Shown piece by piece: positions 16,181-23,433 of a stretch of DNA of 46,722 nucleotides (position 1 is its first letter; each line of letters starts with the position of its first letter). The DNA lies in contig JAGQON010000026.1 of NCBI GenBank assembly GCA_020427395.1, forward strand, positions 1-46,722, read 5' to 3'. The DNA is from Phycisphaerales bacterium. GTDB lineage: Bacteria > Planctomycetota > Phycisphaerae > Phycisphaerales > UBA1924. The notes below the pieces were generated by a model, which ran no database searches, was not told where the DNA came from, and saw nothing but the letters and a program-made list of their open reading frames with translations. Both the position numbers and the translations under genes were made by a program.

Positions 16181-17215
16181 TCAACCGGCGGTGTACGCCG
16201 TCAGGAACGCGGAAACATCGAAGAAGTTCAGGGCGCAGTCGCCATTGAGATCGGCGCTCATGTCGCCGGCGTTGAACGCGGTCAGGAACGCCGACACATC
16301 GAAGAAGTTGAACTCGCCATCGGAGTTGAAATCGCCCGCCGAACCGACACGGACCGTCAGCTCAAGCCGCGGCGCGTAGCCGAAGATCGACGCGATGGGG
16401 TTCTCCTTGGTGTACCAGAAAGGATACGCGATATCGCCGGTGCCGCCACCGTCGCCACCGTTGGCCGCGTGCAACGAAGTGATCGCGAAGCGGACCTCAC
16501 CAAGCGAGAGCCCCTGCGCGAGATAGTCACGAATACCCGCCTGGCACAGGTCGACATCGAACGAGAAGTCCGAATCCGCGGGCACGAACTCGCCCGGCAT
16601 CACGGCATCGGTCTGACCGATGGCCATCGGCGTCGCGTCGAACTCTTCCTTGAGGTTGTTGGAGATATTGACGGGCTCGCTGCCATCGAACGGGAAGTAC
16701 GCGGCGAACGCATACCGCGAACCCTGCGTCGGATCAACCTCCGCAACACCACCGAACGCCGAATACTCGCCCCAGTTCGTCTGGTCATACCCCTCCTGAT
16801 AGCCCATGGCCCACATGTGCACCGGGCGACCCTCGTCGCTGTCGAGCGAGTCGTCGAGGAAGAGATACGTATCGTGCGTGTCGTAGGTGGGGTCGTATGT
16901 GAAGACATCGCCGTTCGTGTTCGTGATGATCACACGGGCGCTGAGCACCTGATACTGATTGAGCGTGAGCCCGGTCATCACATCCGCGTCGGTCTCGAAC
17001 CCAACGATGAACTGCGCGTCGTGGTCGTCGAAACCTTCGAGCTCAACCGCGCCGAATGTGGAGGCGGAAAGACGCGTCCCGGGCGATCCGTTGAACGGGT
17101 AGTTCCAACGATCGAGCGACGGGGCATCGTACGAGATCGTGATGGTTTCAGACTGGGCCAGGCAGGTGCACGAGAACCCAGTCAGGAGTGCGAAAGCAGA
17201 TATTGCGCGGTGCAT
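16181..17215 (-). CDS. Secreted protein with GC-type dockerin-like C-terminus (1)
   Basis: About 344 residues. A signal peptide (HRAISAFALLTGFSCTCLAQ) precedes a large beta-rich domain of unknown function (TISYDAPSLDRWNYPFNG, then LSARVIITNTNGDVFTY). The last 55 residues contain two copies of an EF-hand-like repeat, D(F/L)N(S/G)D..(E/A)(F/L)NFFDVSAFLTA(F/Y), ending in TAG. This matches the dockerin-like tail of Phycisphaerae proteins, here lacking the usual final Cys-Pro. Such tails probably bind calcium and anchor or assemble extracellular proteins. The start at 17215 has GGGAG 8 bases upstream. It lies just ahead of the PEP-CTERM-like gene on the same strand. Confidence 0.8.
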   Translation of the reverse strand: MHRAISAFALLTGFSCTCLAQSETITISYDAPSLDRWNYPFNGSPGTRLSASTFGAVELEGFDDHDAQFIVGFETDADVMTGLTLNQYQVLSARVIITNTNGDVFTYDPTYDTHDTYLFLDDSLDSDEGRPVHMWAMGYQEGYDQTNWGEYSAFGGVAEVDPTQGSRYAFAAYFPFDGSEPVNISNNLKEEFDATPMAIGQTDAVMPGEFVPADSDFSFDVDLCQAGIRDYLAQGLSLGEVRFAITSLHAANGGDGGGTGDIAYPFWYTKENPIASIFGYAPRLELTVRVGSAGDFNSDGEFNFFDVSAFLTAFNAGDMSADLNGDCALNFFDVSAFLTAYTAG

Positions 17216-17387
17216 TGGGGTAACTCCCATTTCGTCTGATTTGGCGGCTCAGGGAAGCCGAAAAAATGATCGTTGCGTTGTTGAGATCCAGTCGCAACAG
17301 GCAAGAATAGCATAGCATTCTGCTGAGATCGAGTCTCAGTTGCAGGATGTTTTTGTAGAACAAGATAAAATCTGTTCTGACACGAGA

Positions 17388-17393
17388 TAGAAT
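17388..17393 (+). promoter_or_regulatory. Candidate -10 hexamer for the pseudopilin gene
   Basis: TAGAAT lies 29 bases before the ATG at 17423, giving a leader of about 23 bases that contains AGGTGG at 17408-17413. The surrounding 17330-17395 is notably AT-rich. Confidence 0.35.
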
Positions 17394-17422
17394 GTACACC
17401 CAAGTTCAGGTGGTGCAAGCAA

Positions 17423-18346
17423 ATGACACGCGGAATGGACACCCGGTCAGCCCCGAAACACGCATTCACGCTCATCGAGCTGCTGGTGGTCATCGCCATC
17501 ATTGCCGTGCTGGTTGGGATTCTCTTGCCAACCTTGGGCAAAGCCAAGACCACCGCCGCCGCCGTCAAAGAACAGTCCGGCATGCGTCAGGCGATGCTCG
17601 CCTACACCATGTACACCGACGACAACCGCGGCAACCTGCTCATCGGATTTCCAGACCAATCGCTCTGGAATCGCATGGTCCAGCGCGGCGATGAGCCAAT
17701 GGATTTCAACGGCGATTCGCTCGGACGCACCATCGGCTCGCGCTATCCCTGGCGGCTGATCTCCTACTTCGACGGGAACTGGGAGGGGCTCTACCAAGAC
17801 CATCGTGTCGTCGAGCAGCTCTCAGAAGGGATCAATGCTCCGGTCGCCTCAGGCGCGAACGAGGCGATGCGTTATGTCATCAGTCTCTACCCCTCCTTCG
17901 GGCTCAACTCCTACTTCATGGGCGGGGGCGCTCCGGGCGATTCCATCCCATTCTCGCAGAGTGGGCTTCGCCTCTTCGGGCAGTTCTACGCCACCAAGGC
18001 ATACGCCATCAACCGTCCAAGCAACCAGATGGTCTTCGCCAGCGCCCGCGATCGCGCCGAACCGAGCATCCTTCCCGGTTACGGCACGGTGCAGGGCTCG
18101 TTCATCGTCAAGCCACCATACCTCTACTCGACCTCAGGGCGGCAGTGGGCGGCAACCTACGACAAGTACGCCGAGACACCCGATCAGAACTCGGGTCGCG
18201 TGAGCTTGCGCTACAACGGCAAAGGCATCGCCGGCATGCTCGACGGCCACGCCGAGCAGTGGGGCTGGGACGAGTTCAACGACATGCGCCGCTGGTCCGA
18301 CAAGGCCACCAGCGAGGACTGGATGCTCGAGCCTCACCTGCCCTGA
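17423..18346 (+). CDS. Prepilin-type secreted protein (type II secretion pseudopilin-like)
   Basis: 307 residues. The N-terminus carries a type IV prepilin signal: a short basic leader ending KHA, then FTLIELLVVIAIIAVLVGILLP, cut before the Phe by prepilin peptidase (Ala instead of the usual Gly at -1). The soluble part has conserved features of the large planctomycete pseudopilin families (GMRQAMLAYTMYTDDNRG near the start and a late GMLDGHAEQW). Such proteins occur in many copies per genome, and their exact role in secretion or surface structures is unclear. AGGTGG at 17408-17413 supports the ATG at 17423. The gene stands alone, 28 bases before tyrS. Confidence 0.88.
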   Translation: MTRGMDTRSAPKHAFTLIELLVVIAIIAVLVGILLPTLGKAKTTAAAVKEQSGMRQAMLAYTMYTDDNRGNLLIGFPDQSLWNRMVQRGDEPMDFNGDSLGRTIGSRYPWRLISYFDGNWEGLYQDHRVVEQLSEGINAPVASGANEAMRYVISLYPSFGLNSYFMGGGAPGDSIPFSQSGLRLFGQFYATKAYAINRPSNQMVFASARDRAEPSILPGYGTVQGSFIVKPPYLYSTSGRQWAATYDKYAETPDQNSGRVSLRYNGKGIAGMLDGHAEQWGWDEFNDMRRWSDKATSEDWMLEPHLP

Positions 18347-18360
18347 GCGTGCAGCAGCCC

Positions 18361-18366
18361 TATCCT
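18361..18366 (+). promoter_or_regulatory. -10 hexamer for leaderless tyrS
   Basis: TATCCT ends 8 bases before the tyrS ATG at 18375, without a Shine-Dalgarno sequence between. Confidence 0.4.
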
Positions 18367-18374
18367 CTGGGTCT

Positions 18375-19919
18375 ATGAGCGAGACCACCACCAACGCACA
18401 GATCCTCGACCTGATCGCCGAGCTCGAATGGCGCGGCCTCATCAAGGACGCCACCGACAAAGAAGCCCTACGCGATCACCTCAGCGACCCGCACAACGCG
18501 CCTCGCAAGATCTACGCCGGCTTCGATCCCACCGCCGACTCGCTCACCATCGGCAACCTCGTCCCCATCATGATGCTCGCCCATGTCAAGCGGGCCGGGC
18601 ATGTCCCCGTTGTCATCATGGGCGGCGGCACCGGCCTCATCGGCGACCCCTCCGGAAAGTCCGCCGAACGCCAGATGATGACCGCCGAAACCGTACAGCA
18701 CCATGTCAACTGCCAGCGCCCGATCTTCGAGAATGTCCTCGGCCAGATCCAAGGCCCCGAGCATCACATCAAGAACAACCTCGACTGGCTCGGCGGTATC
18801 TCCTACATCGAGGCCCTGCGCGACATCGGCAAGCACTTCTCCGTCAACATGATGATGCAGAAGGAGTCCGTCCGCGAACGCCTCAACAACCGCGAACAGG
18901 GCATCAGCTACACCGAGTTCTCCTACATGATCCTGCAGGCCTACGACTTCGCGTACCTCTATGAACACGACGGCATCACCGTCCAGTTCGGTGGAAGCGA
19001 TCAGTACGGAAATATCGTTGCGGGCAGCGATTTGATTCGTCGTTTTCGGCATGAGTTTTTAACTACGATGAATCTGCGGTTCCTGAAAGCTGCGAGAAAA
19101 GCAGGTGCCAATGTCACAGAGCGAGTAATCACGGATGCTGCGGCACAGGATGCCGACGAGAAGCCTACTGAGTTCGGTGAGGCTTTGATTTCGACTCTAA
19201 TCCTCAACAGGCGACGTTTTTCGGAGATTCCATTCTCTCCTAAAGAAGAGCAAAGGCTTGATTTTGAGCTAGAGTTCAAAGATAAGAGTGCCTTCGGCCT
19301 CACCGCCCCCCTCGTCCAAAAAGCCGACGGCGGCAAGTTCGGCAAGACCGAATCCGGCGCCGTCTGGCTCACCGCCGCGCGCACTTCGCCCTACGCCTAC
19401 TACCAGTTCTGGCTCAACGCCACCGACGAGGACGCCCGCAACTGGATCAAGGTCTTCACCTTCCTGCCGCAGTCGGACATCGAAGCCCTCATCACTCGCC
19501 ACGATCAGAACCCCGGTGCCCGCGAGCTGCAGCGCACCCTCGCCCAGCACGCCACCCAGATCCTGCACGGCCTGGGCGCGATGGAAAACGCCGAGGCCGC
19601 CGGCAAGGCCCTCTTCTCCGGCGAGATCGCATCCCTCGATCGCGAGACCCTCGTCGAAGTCTTCGCGAGCGTGCCAACCACCGAGCACAATAAGTCCGAG
19701 CTGAGTGGCGACGGCGTGGACCCGATGGAACTGCTCAAGACCTGCAACCTCGCCACCTCCAACCGCGAAGCCCGCGAGTTCCTCAGCGGTGGCTCCGTTT
19801 CGGTCAACGGCCAGAAAATCGACGGCGACACCCGCATCACCGCCGCCCACCTGCTCCACGACAACTTCATCGCCATCCGCCGTGGCAAGAAGAACTGGCA
19901 CCTGACCAAGTGGTCATAA
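18375..19919 (+). CDS. tyrS: Tyrosyl-tRNA synthetase with an internal insertion
   Basis: 514 residues, about 80-95 longer than the usual 420-430. It charges tRNA-Tyr. The class I HIGH motif appears as TIGN (SLTIGNLVP), the tyrosine pocket as GGSDQYGN, and KMSKS as KFGKT (321-325). An S4 RNA-binding domain occupies about 445-514 (LLKTCNLATSNREAREFL, GSVSVNGQKI). Between LIRR and AFGLTAPL, where known TyrRS have only a few residues, there are about 81 residues (224-304, bases 19044-19286). This stretch is about 46% GC against 60-70% around it, with many A/T-ending codons. The insertion keeps frame and all catalytic motifs, so the enzyme should work. Confidence 0.93.
   Translation: MSETTTNAQILDLIAELEWRGLIKDATDKEALRDHLSDPHNAPRKIYAGFDPTADSLTIGNLVPIMMLAHVKRAGHVPVVIMGGGTGLIGDPSGKSAERQMMTAETVQHHVNCQRPIFENVLGQIQGPEHHIKNNLDWLGGISYIEALRDIGKHFSVNMMMQKESVRERLNNREQGISYTEFSYMILQAYDFAYLYEHDGITVQFGGSDQYGNIVAGSDLIRRFRHEFLTTMNLRFLKAARKAGANVTERVITDAAAQDADEKPTEFGEALISTLILNRRRFSEIPFSPKEEQRLDFELEFKDKSAFGLTAPLVQKADGGKFGKTESGAVWLTAARTSPYAYYQFWLNATDEDARNWIKVFTFLPQSDIEALITRHDQNPGARELQRTLAQHATQILHGLGAMENAEAAGKALFSGEIASLDRETLVEVFASVPTTEHNKSELSGDGVDPMELLKTCNLATSNREAREFLSGGSVSVNGQKIDGDTRITAAHLLHDNFIAIRRGKKNWHLTKWS
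19044..19286 (+). other. Low-GC in-frame insertion inside tyrS
   Basis: This stretch encodes residues 224-304 of TyrS, between the SDQ loop and the KFGKT loop. By hand count GC is about 46% over 19031-19290, against about 72% just after. Low GC begins a little before the extra residues, near 19005. The peptide is rich in Lys, Arg and Glu and predicts as helical (LRFLKAARKAG, FSPKEEQRLDFELEF). No intein splice motifs are seen. Confidence 0.7.
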
Positions 19920-19926
19920 GAGTCAT

Positions 19927-20020
19927 CTGGGTGCCACTACTCGCGGCTTGCCGCGCAGTAGTGTCTTAAGAGTGATCCAAGAGCACTACTGCGCCGAGGA
20001 CGGCGAGTAGTGGCACCCAG
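19927..20020. repeat. REPIN-like pair of inverted palindromes
   Basis: Two REP-like hairpins face opposite ways: element A at 19927-19963 (minus orientation) and element B at 19984-20020 (plus orientation), with tails outward. The outer 18 bases are perfect inverted repeats (CTGGGTGCCACTACTCGC and its complement). Each arm folds as 7 bp, a one-base G bulge, 5 bp and a 4-base loop. The pair sits between the convergent tyrS and oxidoreductase genes, where it may also end transcripts, though no T run is present. The same design occurs around the RAYT gene at 34265-34822. Confidence 0.85.
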
Positions 20021-20027
20021 TCTCGTG

Positions 20028-21050
20028 TTACATCGACAGCATCAGCTGCTCGACATCATGCGGCGACTCGCCCTGCCCCGTCCGCGTGCTCAGCAGCGCC
20101 GCGTGCGTCATCGACAGCACGCTCGCATAATCAATCGGTGGGCGCGACGGCGACACACCCGAGCAAAGCTCGCTCAGCTGCGACCGCAGCGCCCCCGCAT
20201 CGCTATTGAGCGCCGCATCCGGCGACTCGTGCGAATCGATCTGATCGCCGACCGTGTTGTGCCACACAAAGCCGGACTCGTCGAGTTTGATCTGCCCCTC
20301 GGCACTGGCGAGCGTCATGCCCAGCCAGCTGGTGGGGTACTGATCGCTCAGGTAGATGGCCGCGCACCGACCGTCACTGAATCGCAGGTTCATCGTGATC
20401 TCGCCGTGCAGCGCCCGGATCGTCTGCCCCGGCAGCGGGTGCATCCCCCGCCCGGCCCGCGGCGAGACATACGCGGCCTCGATAACGCTCGGCACGCCGA
20501 TCAGCCATCGGGTCAGATCGAGCGAGTTGAACAGTCGGGCGCCGAGCGAGCCGTGCGAGGCGCTGCCGGTGAAGGTGATCACACCCGACCGGACCGGCGC
20601 ATAGGTCTCAAGGACGCTGGCGAGTTCGGCGATGATCGGGCGATAGCGGAGCAGGGGGGTGACGCAGGCGAATGAACCGAGTATGCCCTGATGGAGGACA
20701 TCGGAGAAGCCTGTGCCGGCGATGCCAGAGGCCGTGGCGGGTATTGGTTCAAGCGTGGCGACGCACGCGTTGCGTGCGTGGGCGGCTCGGAGGGCTTCCA
20801 GATCCGCGTCGCTGGGTTCCTCACCGAAGCGACCCGGATCGCCCAGCAGGATCATGTCGGTGTCGGTGGTCGTCAGCGCCTGGCGAAGGTCGTCGATGGG
20901 TTCGCAGCTGAGCGTCGAGGCCACCTGCCCGGTCCGCGCGGGGTCGGGGCATCCAGCACCGACGAGCTGGATGCCGGCATCATGCAGAGTCGCGGCAAGC
21001 GCCGGGGCTTGATCAGGGGTAGTCCACACAACACAACGCGGCTGAGACAT
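20028..21050 (-). CDS. Gfo/Idh/MocA-like oxidoreductase
   Basis: About 340 residues. The N-terminal 120 residues look like a degenerate Rossmann domain (CVVWTTPDQAPALAATLHDAG, LVGAGCPDP, then TDMILLGDP), and the C-terminal part has FNSLDLTRWLIGVPSVIEA and SAEGQIKLDESGFVW, as in Gfo/Idh/MocA dehydrogenases. The usual GxGxxG loop is not recognisable, so NAD(P) binding and activity are uncertain. The start is the ATG at 21050: a longer reading frame continues upstream, but it runs antisense through the RNase P RNA gene. A -10-like TAGAAT ends 8 bases before this ATG. Substrate unknown. Confidence 0.7.
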   Translation of the reverse strand: MSQPRCVVWTTPDQAPALAATLHDAGIQLVGAGCPDPARTGQVASTLSCEPIDDLRQALTTTDTDMILLGDPGRFGEEPSDADLEALRAAHARNACVATLEPIPATASGIAGTGFSDVLHQGILGSFACVTPLLRYRPIIAELASVLETYAPVRSGVITFTGSASHGSLGARLFNSLDLTRWLIGVPSVIEAAYVSPRAGRGMHPLPGQTIRALHGEITMNLRFSDGRCAAIYLSDQYPTSWLGMTLASAEGQIKLDESGFVWHNTVGDQIDSHESPDAALNSDAGALRSQLSELCSGVSPSRPPIDYASVLSMTHAALLSTRTGQGESPHDVEQLMLSM

Positions 21051-21058
21051 ATCGTCCG

Positions 21059-21064
21059 ATTCTA
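21059..21064 (-). promoter_or_regulatory. -10 hexamer for leaderless start at 21050
   Basis: TAGAAT on the minus strand ends 8 bases before the ATG of the Gfo/Idh-like gene. No Shine-Dalgarno sequence lies between. Confidence 0.4.
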
Positions 21065-21114
21065 CTCGATCCGCACGGATTGTGCTCGACCGACCCCCGG
21101 GCTTGTGCCGAGCG

Positions 21115-21120
21115 TACCAT
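21115..21120 (+). promoter_or_regulatory. -10 hexamer of the RNase P RNA gene
   Basis: TACCAT ends about 8 bases before the expected 5' end of the RNA, which is set by the P1 helix at 21129. No clear -35 box is seen. Confidence 0.5.
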
Positions 21121-21124
21121 TGTC

Positions 21125-21575
21125 GCAAGACGCAGCAAGGCGGCTGCTCATGGGCTCCGGCCCATGGGAGGAAAGTCCGAGCACGACAGGACACGATGGT
21201 GGGTAACACCCACCCGCCCCAACACACCCGCAAGGGAACGGCTGGGGGCGAGGGACAGTGCCACAGAGAACAAACCGCCGATGGCCCGGCTCGCCGGGCA
21301 CAGGTAAGGGTGAAAAGGTGCGGTAAGAGCGCACCGCCCGTCTGGCGACAGACGGGGCACGGTAAACCCCATCGCGTGCAAGCCCAAGCAGAGCTCGTGT
21401 GGTCCGCACGATGAGCTCGGGTCGGGTGCTGGGAGCAAACGCTCCTCACCGTGCTGGCAACAGCGCGGGCAGAGAAATAGTCGCCCAGAGGCGAAGGTCC
21501 GATCGCGAGCCCCCGTCAATGGAGCTGATCGGAAACCACGCCTCGGACAGAACTCGGCTTACCAGCTGCGTCCAG
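21125..21575 (+). ncRNA. rnpB: RNase P RNA (class A)
   Basis: The catalytic RNA that trims the 5' ends of tRNA precursors. The 5' core GAGGAAAGTCCGAGC is at 21168-21182 and the 3' core ACAGAACTCGGCTTA at 21547-21561; these form the P4 pseudoknot. The end helix P1 is GACGCAGC (21129-21136) with GCTGCGTC (21565-21572). Between them lie the expected CACAGAGAACAAACCGCC block and the L15 region (GGTGAAAAGGTGCGGTAAGAG), which binds the tRNA CCA end. Length of about 450 is slightly above average. The ends are estimated from P1 to within a few bases. A strong terminator follows. Confidence 0.95.
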
Positions 21576-21584
21576 CCGCTTGAT

Positions 21585-21625
21585 CGCACCCCCCAGGGTT
21601 ACCTCTGGGGGGTGCGGCCTTTTCT
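21585..21625 (+). terminator. Rho-independent terminator of rnpB
   Basis: A perfect 12-bp stem, CGCACCCCCCAG (21585-21596) with CTGGGGGGTGCG (21605-21616), encloses an 8-base loop and is followed by a T-rich run (CCTTTTCTT). Confidence 0.92.
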
Positions 21626-21724
21626 TCGCGCATGAAAAACGCCCGGCCAGAGGGATTGGCCGGGCGCAATCGGTCTGCTGAGGGGGATCAAACAGACCGG
21701 GGATATCAAGCGTCCCGATCGGGT

Positions 21725-23272
21725 TTACGGGCAGCCCGCGTTGTAGGCCTGCAGGAACAACGAGATGTCGAAGAAGTTGAACACCCCATCGCCATTGAAG
21801 TCCGCGATCGGATTCATCGCGTTGAAGGCATTGAGGTAGACACTGACATCGAAGAAGTTGATCATGCCATCGCCGTTGAGGTCCGCCGGGCAGACGACCA
21901 GGATACCGAGCGACCCGTCGTCGTTGAGGTTGTGCGCCTCGATATCAGCGACACCGAAGTCACCGATCTGCCACGCGCTCACGATCTGACCTTCCGAGAA
22001 AGTGCTGACGAGGCGTGCGCGGTATGCGGGGTCAGACGCGACCACGGTGCTCCACTCTTCAGTACCCGAATCGTTCAGGCGCGTCGCGATGACGGTGTCG
22101 TTGCCGATCCCCGCGCCACCCTCAATCCAGAGCGTGACGAGATCGCCATCCATCACCTCCACATTGATCGAGCCAGAGGAGTTGGCATCCGGGGCCGAGA
22201 GTTCAACACCGGAATCGCTCCAGAGGCGGTTGCCGGAAGAATCGAACGCCTGGGCGTAGACGCCCTGATTGCCCTGGTTGTTGGTGAGCTCAACCCAGCT
22301 GACATAGGTTTCGCCAAAGAGGTCGTCGTGGATTACGCTGGGCGAAACGCGTTCACGCGGTGCAGTTGAGGCCGCGACGCCGTTGTGCCCGAAGAGCTCG
22401 GTGCCGTCGCTCGCCAAACGCTGGACATACACATTGAGGCTGTTCTGCGTGTCATACCACGAGAAGGTGGTCGACCCATCGGCAGAAGCATGGAACTCGG
22501 GGAAGTTGCCGAACTGCAGCGAACCGCCGTCATACACCGCCACGCGGCTCGCCCACGCCTCATTCCCGCTCGCGTCGATCTTCTGCGCGTGCAGGGTCTT
22601 CTGACCGAGGAAGAACGCGTACTGGATCCAGGAGACGACAACAGAGCCGTTCTCAGTGCCGTGCATCGAGGCGACGAGCGTGGTCAGCCCGCTCTCACTG
22701 ATCGTGTGTGTCCATTGGACCATGCCGTCCTGGTTCACCTTCACCATCTCGGTGCTGCTGTCACTGCCCCAGGCGATGACGGCACCGCCGTCGCTCGTGG
22801 TCGCCACATCGGGCGAGGCGAGGAAGGCGGCGGTATCACCGAACTGGATGCCATTCGCACCCCACTGGACAGCGCCATCGGGCGCAACGCGTTGCACCGT
22901 GATCTGGTCGGCTCCGAATCGATCATCGCGGAACGCGAGCACCGCGAAGCCGCTCGCGTCAACATCGAGGTCGTAGTCCTGAGTGGACGAGTAACCGCGA
23001 TCAGCGATCAGGATGCCATTGGCACCCCAGAGTGGATTGCCATCCCGATCGAGTCGCTGAAGGCGAACATCGTAACCCGAATCGCTGGTGTACCAGCTGA
23101 TGTAGGTCCCGTCGAACCCGTCTGTAACAATCTTCGGCTGCACCTGCTCGCCGTTGCCATCAGCAACAATCTGGTGCATGGTGGAGTCGGTGCTCCACTG
23201 CGCGTTGGCGATCTGCGCGATCAGAAGCGGGCTGACGGCCGCCGCAGAACGCAGGATTTTCTTCGTGTTCAT
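21725..23272 (-). CDS. Secreted repeat protein with GC-type dockerin-like C-terminus (2)
   Basis: 515 residues. The signal peptide (LRSAAAVSPLLIAQIANA) is followed by about 430 residues of repeating beta-propeller-like blades: recurring units of the form V..DG.GG..I.W......V..QR.D..G...WG.NG, for example DVRLQRLDRDGNPLWGANG and ITVQRVAPDGAVQWGANG. The last 55 residues are two EF-hand-like repeats (DLNGDGMINFFDVSVYLNA and DFNGDGVFNFFDISLFLQA) ending AGCP. The tail matches those at 16181 and 30847. Probably an extracellular protein; ligand unknown. CAGGAG lies about 8 bases before the ATG. Confidence 0.85.
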   Translation of the reverse strand: MNTKKILRSAAAVSPLLIAQIANAQWSTDSTMHQIVADGNGEQVQPKIVTDGFDGTYISWYTSDSGYDVRLQRLDRDGNPLWGANGILIADRGYSSTQDYDLDVDASGFAVLAFRDDRFGADQITVQRVAPDGAVQWGANGIQFGDTAAFLASPDVATTSDGGAVIAWGSDSSTEMVKVNQDGMVQWTHTISESGLTTLVASMHGTENGSVVVSWIQYAFFLGQKTLHAQKIDASGNEAWASRVAVYDGGSLQFGNFPEFHASADGSTTFSWYDTQNSLNVYVQRLASDGTELFGHNGVAASTAPRERVSPSVIHDDLFGETYVSWVELTNNQGNQGVYAQAFDSSGNRLWSDSGVELSAPDANSSGSINVEVMDGDLVTLWIEGGAGIGNDTVIATRLNDSGTEEWSTVVASDPAYRARLVSTFSEGQIVSAWQIGDFGVADIEAHNLNDDGSLGILVVCPADLNGDGMINFFDVSVYLNAFNAMNPIADFNGDGVFNFFDISLFLQAYNAGCP

Positions 23273-23345
23273 GGGGTGATTCTCCTGAGCGATTGGTCTC
23301 TATGGTTGACGCTCTGCCGACAGTCTACACGAGACTCAATCTGTA

Positions 23346-23368
23346 ATAAATCACATATTCCCATTTAT
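23346..23368. promoter_or_regulatory. Possible operator: inverted repeat in AT-rich DNA
   Basis: ATAAAT (23346-23351) and ATTTAT (23363-23368) are inverted repeats spaced by 11 bases, inside an AT-rich stretch upstream of an HTH gene. A -10-like TGCTACGCT lies 23 bases further on. Autoregulation is conjecture. Confidence 0.25.
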
Positions 23369-23393
23369 CAGTGAAATTCCCGAAATTTTGTGC

Positions 23394-23399
23394 TACGCT
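23394..23399 (+). promoter_or_regulatory. Candidate extended -10 for the HTH gene
   Basis: TACGCT preceded by TG (TGCTACGCT) lies 34 bases before the ATG at 23434. GTGAAA at 23371-23376, 17 bases upstream, could be a poor -35. The leader holds AGAGGGAG at 23414-23421. Confidence 0.4.
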
Positions 23400-23433
23400 T
23401 CTCAGATGGCATAAGAGGGAGCCAGCCACCTGT

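Noticed and set aside
19044..19286. Intein in tyrS
   Set aside because: Too short (81 residues), with no Cys/Ser at the left edge and no His-Asn at the right edge; the surrounding motifs read through.
19927..20020. Simple rho-independent terminator between tyrS and the oxidoreductase gene
   Set aside because: No T run follows either arm, and the arms match the REP family; it may still slow polymerase.
21051..21449. Long N-terminal extension of the Gfo/Idh-like protein
   Set aside because: The extension is antisense to the RNase P RNA gene, is Cys/Pro/Arg-rich and unlike the family; the ATG at 21050 has its own -10.
22385..23374. Open frame of about 330 codons on the plus strand
   Set aside because: Antisense to the dockerin-tailed secreted protein, with no family features.
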